Positions 5,278 to 8,469 of a stretch of DNA of 8,469 nucleotides are shown piece after piece; the first letter of the stretch is position 1; the number at the start of each line of letters is the position of its first letter. The translations under genes and the position numbers were made by a program. The DNA is taken from the NCBI GenBank assembly GCA_030619095.1, contig JAUXCB010000054.1, forward strand, positions 1 through 8,469. The letters run 5' to 3'. The DNA comes from Verrucomicrobiota bacterium (GTDB lineage: Bacteria > Verrucomicrobiota > Kiritimatiellia > Kiritimatiellales > Tichowtungiaceae). Under the pieces are notes generated by a model. It was not told where the DNA came from. It did not search any database and saw only the letters and a program-made list of their open reading frames with translations.

Positions 5278-5298
5278 ATATATCACTTAGTGATATAT
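5278..5298. promoter_or_regulatory. 21-bp palindrome just after padR, copy 2 (candidate operator)
   Basis: Arms ATATATCACT (5278-5287) and AGTGATATAT (5289-5298) surround one T, identical to copy 1. Identity runs one base further on each side (G at 5277, T at 5299) and then AC after one changed base. It lies 3 nt after the padR stop. It also carries TATATT (5294-5299), so it could act as a repressed promoter directed downstream, but no gene starts nearby. Confidence 0.65.
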
Positions 5299-5610
5299 TG
5301 ACACCCGCCGAGGAGAGTGCGGATTCTTCGAGGAGAGAACTCAGAGTTAACCTTCGCGAAGAAAATGCAGACTTTTAGATTACCATTTTCGGTGTGGATG
5401 AGTCATTTTTCGTGAATGTTTAATATTCAGACCTGACCCCGGCTACCCCACAGGAGGGGATTATTCATCGCTCTTGCTTCATTCCCCTCCTGCGGAGGGG
5501 TGGCCGCAGGCTGGGGTGGGTTAAAGGGTTGCGATATACAAAAGTGCCCACAGATTTGGCGGAAGACCCCTAAGAAGTTTACTTTTTTGTTCATGAGGTT
5601 GGAACATTAA
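5299..5610 (+). other. padR to vapB spacer
   Basis: No gene is supported here. The stretch holds a 9-nt direct repeat CGAGGAGAG at 5309-5317 and 5329-5337 (20-nt spacing), the perfect palindrome CTTCGCGAAG at 5352-5361, and the large REP-like palindrome at 5436-5517. The sequence CAGACCTGACCCC at 5428-5440, which leads into that palindrome, resembles motifs I associate with REP-type repeats, a recollection I cannot verify here. From 5518 to 5610 I see nothing definite. Confidence 0.45.
5436..5517. repeat. Large REP-like imperfect palindrome
   Basis: The inner stem CAGGAGGGGA (5451-5460) pairs perfectly with TCCCCTCCTG (5483-5492) around a 22-nt loop. Outside it ACCCC (5445-5449) pairs with GGGGT (5497-5501), GGCT (5441-5444) with GGCC (5502-5505, one G-T pair), and ACCCC (5436-5440) with GGGGT (5513-5517) beyond a 7-nt bulge. 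The length and broken symmetry suit a REP/BIME or miniature element rather than a terminator. I see no target-site duplication and no transposase. Confidence 0.65.
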
Positions 5611-5616
5611 ATGAGA

Positions 5617-5652
5617 TTGACTGTGCAGGCGCTTTGTGGATACAGTGCAGGC
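5617..5652 (+). promoter_or_regulatory. Probable vapBC promoter with embedded direct repeats
   Basis: TTGACT (5617-5622) and TACAGT (5641-5646), spaced 18 nt, form a reasonable sigma-70 promoter whose start would fall at or next to the ATG at 5653. Two 11-mers, ACTGTGCAGGC (5620-5630) and ACAGTGCAGGC (5642-5652), differ by one base and are 22 bp apart. One overlaps each promoter box, so a VapB or VapBC complex bound there could repress the operon. Confidence 0.5.
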
Positions 5653-5913
5653 ATGAAAAAGAAGCATAAATTACAATATACGGTTCGGCAGGTTCCGGAA
5701 GAGGTAGATCGAAAGCTTCGGGAGCAGGCTGTTCGCGAAGGGGCGAGCCTGAATTACGTTGTTTTAGATGCGTTGGCTTCATCGGCGGGCGTGAAAGATA
5801 ATCCCGTTGAGTTTCATGATCTGGATGCGCTGGCGGGAAGCTGGGTGGAAGAGAAAGCTTTTGATGAGGCCATGAAGGCGTTTGATCAGGTGGATGAGGA
5901 CTTGTGGAAATGA
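5653..5913 (+). CDS. vapB: VapB/FitA-like ribbon-helix-helix antitoxin
   Basis: The 86-residue product looks like the antitoxin of a type II toxin-antitoxin pair. Residues 7-45 fit a ribbon-helix-helix DNA-binding fold: strand LQYTVRQVP, helix EEVDRKLREQAVREG, then ASLNYVVLDALASSAG. The C-terminus HDLDALAGSWVEE (55-67) through VDEDLWK (80-86) is the kind of acidic, Trp-containing segment that wraps the PIN toxin. I prefer ATG at 5653 because the fold begins directly after it and the promoter-like boxes place transcription start there. An in-frame ATG at 5611 would add 14 residues (RLTVQALCGYSAG after the Met) that are unlike the family and encoded by the promoter repeats. The stop overlaps the toxin start (ATGA). 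Dimers probably bind the 11-mer repeats to repress the operon. Confidence 0.82.
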   Translation: MKKKHKLQYTVRQVPEEVDRKLREQAVREGASLNYVVLDALASSAGVKDNPVEFHDLDALAGSWVEEKAFDEAMKAFDQVDEDLWK

Positions 5914-6293
5914 ATCTACTCGTTGATACAAATCGATATTGTGATTTCTGCAAGGGTGATGCAGATGCCGTCAACGCTTTTCAGAAGGCCCGCAATATTT
6001 ATATTCCGCTGGTTGTTTTAGCCGAACTTCGCGCAGGGTTTCTTTGCGGGACACTTTCCCGGAGGAACGAAAAGACGCTCACGTTGTTTTTAAATTCAGA
6101 ACGGGTGCAGATACTGGTTCCCGATGAAAATAGCACACATCATTATGCGCGGGTTTTTGCACAACTCCGGTTGCTGGGAAGACCCATTCCAACGAACGAC
6201 ATTTGGATTGCCGCGCTGGCTATTCAGCATGATCTGATTCTCTATTCCCGAGATAAGCACTTTGATCTCCTTCCGCAGGTTGCACGGGTCTGA
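5910..6293 (+). CDS. vapC: PIN-domain ribonuclease toxin (VapC family)
   Basis: The 127-residue product is a PIN-domain protein, the toxin partner of the preceding antitoxin; VapC toxins cleave specific RNAs, often tRNA or rRNA, using Mg2+ or Mn2+. The acidic residues expected at the active site are present: D6 in LLVDTNRY, E39 in LAELRAG, D97 in TNDIWIAA and D115 in YSRDKHF. Their order and spacing match the family and suggest an active enzyme. I chose ATG at 5910, overlapping the antitoxin stop by ATGA, with GAGGA (5896-5900) as Shine-Dalgarno; GTG at 5904 would add only two residues. The DTNRYCDFCKGD stretch has two cysteines close together, which is unusual but not at catalytic positions. 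The RNA target cannot be told from sequence. Confidence 0.92.
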   Translation: MNLLVDTNRYCDFCKGDADAVNAFQKARNIYIPLVVLAELRAGFLCGTLSRRNEKTLTLFLNSERVQILVPDENSTHHYARVFAQLRLLGRPIPTNDIWIAALAIQHDLILYSRDKHFDLLPQVARV

Positions 6294-6301
6294 TTGTTTG
6301 G

Positions 6302-6333
6302 TTATTCTGTTATTCCAATACTCCAACATTCCA
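6302..6333 (+). repeat. Tandem 8-nt repeat upstream of tatD
   Basis: The units TTATTCTG, TTATTCCA, ATACTCCA and ACATTCCA run without a break from 6302 to 6333 (8 nt each) and share an (A)TxTTCCA-like core. The array starts 9 bases after the vapC stop and ends 13 bases before the tatD ATG, so it fills the whole spacer and would have to contain any -35 box. Confidence 0.6.
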
Positions 6334-6334
6334 G

Positions 6335-6340
6335 TATCTT
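6335..6340 (+). promoter_or_regulatory. Possible -10 element for leaderless tatD transcript
   Basis: TATCTT lies exactly 6 nt before the tatD ATG (gap GCTGCC). No Shine-Dalgarno is present. A poor -35 candidate, TTCCAA (6313-6318), is 16 nt upstream inside the octamer array. Support comes mostly from the same arrangement at padR and vapB. Confidence 0.4.
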
Positions 6341-6346
6341 GCTGCC

Positions 6347-7141
6347 ATGTTTTTTGACACCCATGTTCATTTTGACGATTTCGTGGAGGACGGTTCATTT
6401 TCTGCCGTTCTGGAGCGAGCGGAATCTTCCAACGTTCGGAAGTTTCTTGCGGTCGGCGGATCAAAGGAGGCCAACGCGCTTTCTCTGCGGCTGGCCGGAG
6501 AGTTTCCCAATAAGATTTTTGGTTCCGTGGGCTACGACCGTGGCCTCGCGGGTGAAACGCTTGACTTCTCTCTGTTGCGTGAGCAGGCCGCGCAAAGGGA
6601 AACGGTTGCCATCGGCGAGACGGGTTTGGACTATTTCTATGAGCCGGAAAAGGCAAAGGAACAGCAGGCACTGTTTTCCCAATGCTTGGAGGTTGCGGTT
6701 GAGATCCAAAAGCCGGTCATCGTTCACACCCGCGATGCCGACGACGATACGCTCGGAATTCTCACCGACTTTTCCAAACATTGGAACGGCGACCCGTCGC
6801 GCATCGGGGTGCTGCACTGCTTCACCCGAGACGAGAAATTGGCGAAGGAACTGCTCGACCTCGGGTTTTATATCAGTTTCAGCGGGATCGTCACCTTTGC
6901 CAATGCCGACCCGCTGCGCGCGGTCGCGAACTATATTCCTGAAGACCGCCTGTTGATTGAGACCGACGCGCCCTATCTTGCGCCGGTTCCGCACCGGGGG
7001 ACGCGTTGCGAACCTGCCTTCGTTGTCGAGACAGCCAAACGGCTTGCCGAGGGAAGGGGCTGTGCAGTAGACTCTTTAGCCAAGGCAACATTCAGGAATG
7101 CCTGTCACTTATTTGGGGTATCCGAGGGAGCCGGAAAATGA
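6347..7141 (+). CDS. tatD: TatD-family metal-dependent hydrolase (DNase)
   Basis: The 264-residue product is a TatD/YcfH-type TIM-barrel metallohydrolase; studied members are DNases, some with 3'-5' exonuclease activity used in DNA repair. Metal ligands are visible: H6 and H8 in DTHVHFDD, E91 in IGETGLDYF, H127 in VIVHTRDADDD, H157 in VLHCFT and D207 in ETDAPYLAP. The segment PHRGTRCEP (215-223) replaces the common PHRGKRNEP, a mild variation. Length is typical. The ATG at 6347 is the only sensible start since the catalytic DTH follows at once. It has no Shine-Dalgarno, but TATCTT lies 6 nt upstream. It is probably the first gene of an operon with the SH3 gene (ATGA overlap) and recD2. DNA repair or degradation would fit with RecD2, though substrate cannot be read from sequence. 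Confidence 0.95.
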   Translation: MFFDTHVHFDDFVEDGSFSAVLERAESSNVRKFLAVGGSKEANALSLRLAGEFPNKIFGSVGYDRGLAGETLDFSLLREQAAQRETVAIGETGLDYFYEPEKAKEQQALFSQCLEVAVEIQKPVIVHTRDADDDTLGILTDFSKHWNGDPSRIGVLHCFTRDEKLAKELLDLGFYISFSGIVTFANADPLRAVANYIPEDRLLIETDAPYLAPVPHRGTRCEPAFVVETAKRLAEGRGCAVDSLAKATFRNACHLFGVSEGAGK

Positions 7142-8163
7142 AAAAAATCGTGTTAAGTGGGATGGCGCTGTGGGTTGCCGCATGGGTCGGGGCGGAGGAG
7201 GTGCCAAAAATTACCGTGACCGGTAACCGGGTCAGCCTGCGCGCCGCGCCGCAGATCAACGCGGTGCTTCTTGACCGCGCCGCGCTCAATGAGCAACTGG
7301 TTCTGGCGAATGATTCCAACCCGGAGTGGGTGGGGGTTCGTCCGCCGGAACGGATAGATTTATGGGTGCACAGCGACTACATCGAGGGCGACAAGGTTCT
7401 GCCCGAGCGTCTGAATATCCGTTCCGGCCCCAGTCGCAGTCACGAAATTGTCGGGGTCGTTTTATGCGGCAATGAGTTGACTGTTCGCGGGCAGCTCGAC
7501 GGATGGGTTCGTATTGCCCCGCCTGCCGGAACCATCGTTTGGATTAGCCGCAAATATACCACCGTTCCGGCACGGGCTGTGAAACAGCTTTCTGCTCTAG
7601 GTGAGCCGGTGCTCATTACGCTGGATCCTGAAATTCCTGCCATCCCCGTGCAGCCCGCTGATTCCAGCGCCCGGCTCATCACGCTCAATACGAATGAGGT
7701 GTTTGTTGTGCAGGAGCCGAGAATTCTCATAACGGTGGAGCCGTCGACTCCTGCCCCTGCGGAAGTGGTCGCGCCTCGGTCAGCCCCTGCGGAGCGGGCG
7801 AAAAAAGAGATCGAAACCATTGTGAAGTCGGTGCTCCAGCCGGTGATTAATGATGTGCTGGCTGCGGTCGCGACGATTCCTGATGTGCCGGATGTTCTTC
7901 TGGAAGATCCTGAAAAAGAGCAGGGGCATGAGGGAAAATGCTCCGGACGCCTTCGACCCGAAAATGCACTTCTTTATAAAGTAGTCGATCCGGAAAACGA
8001 ACAGATTGTGATCTGTTACGTGCGCGGTGATCTGACGCAAATGGAGGCCTTTTCCGGTCGGCGGCTCCTCCTGTCCGGGAAAACCTACTGGGCCGCAGGG
8101 CTGAAGCCTCCCATGCTGGTTCCAGAAACAATCGAACTGTTTAGCACCCCTTCAGCGGAGTGA
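7138..8163 (+). CDS. Exported SH3-domain protein with Pro/Ala linker and OB-like C-terminal domain
   Basis: The 341-residue product begins with a signal peptide, MKKIVLSGMALWVAAWVGAEE, likely cut after the AWVGA segment. Two bacterial SH3-like repeats follow: residues 25-82 (VSLRAAPQ at the start, LWVHSDYIEG at the end) and 87-141 (LNIRSGPSRSHEIVGVV, then DGWVRIAPPAGTIVWISRKY). Such repeats usually bind cell-wall peptides. A Pro/Ala-rich linker (about 165-220) and a helical segment (219-248) lead to residues 268-335, where LLYKVVDP, VICYVRGD, LTQMEAFSGRRLLLSGKTYW and PPMLVPETIEL suggest a small beta barrel, perhaps an OB fold. C268 and C293 could form a disulfide. The start at 7138 sits in the tatD stop with a strong GAGGGAG (7124-7130) ahead of it. 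It is likely periplasmic. Function is unknown and the partnership with two DNA enzymes may be only positional. Confidence 0.8.
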   Translation: MKKIVLSGMALWVAAWVGAEEVPKITVTGNRVSLRAAPQINAVLLDRAALNEQLVLANDSNPEWVGVRPPERIDLWVHSDYIEGDKVLPERLNIRSGPSRSHEIVGVVLCGNELTVRGQLDGWVRIAPPAGTIVWISRKYTTVPARAVKQLSALGEPVLITLDPEIPAIPVQPADSSARLITLNTNEVFVVQEPRILITVEPSTPAPAEVVAPRSAPAERAKKEIETIVKSVLQPVINDVLAAVATIPDVPDVLLEDPEKEQGHEGKCSGRLRPENALLYKVVDPENEQIVICYVRGDLTQMEAFSGRRLLLSGKTYWAAGLKPPMLVPETIELFSTPSAE

Positions 8164-8469
8164 ACGCCTTTCAAAAACAGACTGTAGACGACAGCCGTCT
8201 CGACGGACAGGTCGAGCGGATTGTCTTTCGGAACGAGGAGAACGGCTACACCGTTTTGCGGGCCAAAGTCCGCGGACACAAGGATCTCGTCACCGTGGTT
8301 GGAACGGCCTCAAGCATCAGCCCCGGCGAGTGGCTGGCCGCCGACGGCGAGTGGATCAGCGACGCTCACTACGGCCCGCAGTTTAAGGCGGAGTCCATGC
8401 GGGTGTCCTCGCCTGACACCATCGACGGCATCAAGAAATTTCTCGGATCGGGGATTATCCGAGGCATCG
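8160..8469 (+). CDS. recD2: RecD2-type (RecD/TraA family) DNA helicase, N-terminal fragment
   Basis: 103 complete codons are visible before the window ends. Reading from GTG at 8160 gives MNAFQKQTVDDSRLDGQVER and then IVFRNEENGYTVLRAKVRG, VVGTASSISPGEWLAADGEW, YGPQFKAESMRV and IDGIKKFLGSGIIRGI. This is the N-terminal OB-like domain and the start of the helix-hairpin-helix region of RecD2, a 5'-to-3' helicase of bacteria without full RecBCD, involved in repair and fork maintenance. The motif FRNEENGYTVLR is highly characteristic. The Walker ATPase motifs lie beyond the window. GTG is proposed as start because it overlaps the SH3 gene stop (GTGA) and places the protein normally; no ATG or TTG in frame lies nearer the domain. 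GGAG at 8157-8160 abuts the start, so translation probably depends on coupling. Confidence 0.9.
   Translation, partial: MNAFQKQTVDDSRLDGQVERIVFRNEENGYTVLRAKVRGHKDLVTVVGTASSISPGEWLAADGEWISDAHYGPQFKAESMRVSSPDTIDGIKKFLGSGIIRGI

Noticed and set aside
5436..5517. Intrinsic terminator
   Set aside because: The 22-nt loop, the large bulge and the absence of a T run after it do not fit a terminator.
5611..5652. N-terminal extension of the antitoxin from ATG at 5611
   Set aside because: The 14 extra residues are unlike the family and coincide with promoter boxes and direct repeats; kept only as an alternative start.

Overview
The window reads as ordinary bacterial chromosome: about 50-55% G+C by eye, all recognised genes on the + strand, no rRNA, tRNA, transposase, phage gene or CRISPR array. 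The set of housekeeping genes and the intergenic DNA, which is full of small palindromes and short-period tandem repeats, remind me of the PVC superphylum (Verrucomicrobiota or Kiritimatiellota). That placement is an impression from gene style and repeats, not a phylogenetic result.

Layout. (1) 1-277: C-terminus of PriA, the primosomal helicase. (2) 278-573: a mosaic of small palindromes, including twin 19-nt hairpins. (3) 574-1668: a NagZ-like family 3 glycoside hydrolase with a lipoprotein-like N-terminus. (4) 1669-2092: a long leader with two hairpins, a remnant of a zinc-ribbon gene and two near-identical palindromes. (5) 2093-4701: trpE, trpG and a DUF1456/YehS gene, apparently one operon. 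Inverted arrays of 7-nt repeats fill the trpE/trpG junction, and trpG and the DUF1456 gene overlap by ATGA. (6) 4702-4926: spacer with a second copy of the structured element seen at 361-391. (7) 4927-5274: a PadR-family regulator flanked on both sides by the same 21-bp palindrome. (8) 5275-5652: spacer with a REP-like imperfect palindrome. (9) 5653-6293: a VapBC-type toxin-antitoxin pair. (10) 6347 to the end: tatD, a secreted SH3-domain protein and the start of recD2, joined by ATGA and GTGA overlaps.

How the genes relate. TrpE and TrpG form anthranilate synthase, the first step of tryptophan synthesis; the rest of the pathway is not here. The DUF1456 gene is coupled to trpG without a known link to tryptophan. 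The PadR protein probably represses itself through the palindrome over its start, and the identical downstream copy has no evident target gene. TatD and RecD2 both act on nucleic acids; the SH3 protein between them looks exported and has an OB-like C-terminus.

The most interesting signals are regulatory or structural. First genes of transcription units (nagZ, padR, vapB, tatD) lack a Shine-Dalgarno but carry TANNNT 5-7 nt before the ATG, as in leaderless transcripts, whereas several internal genes have a clear Shine-Dalgarno. Several repeat pairs keep their stem structure through compensatory changes. I found no multi-gene system that looks entirely new.
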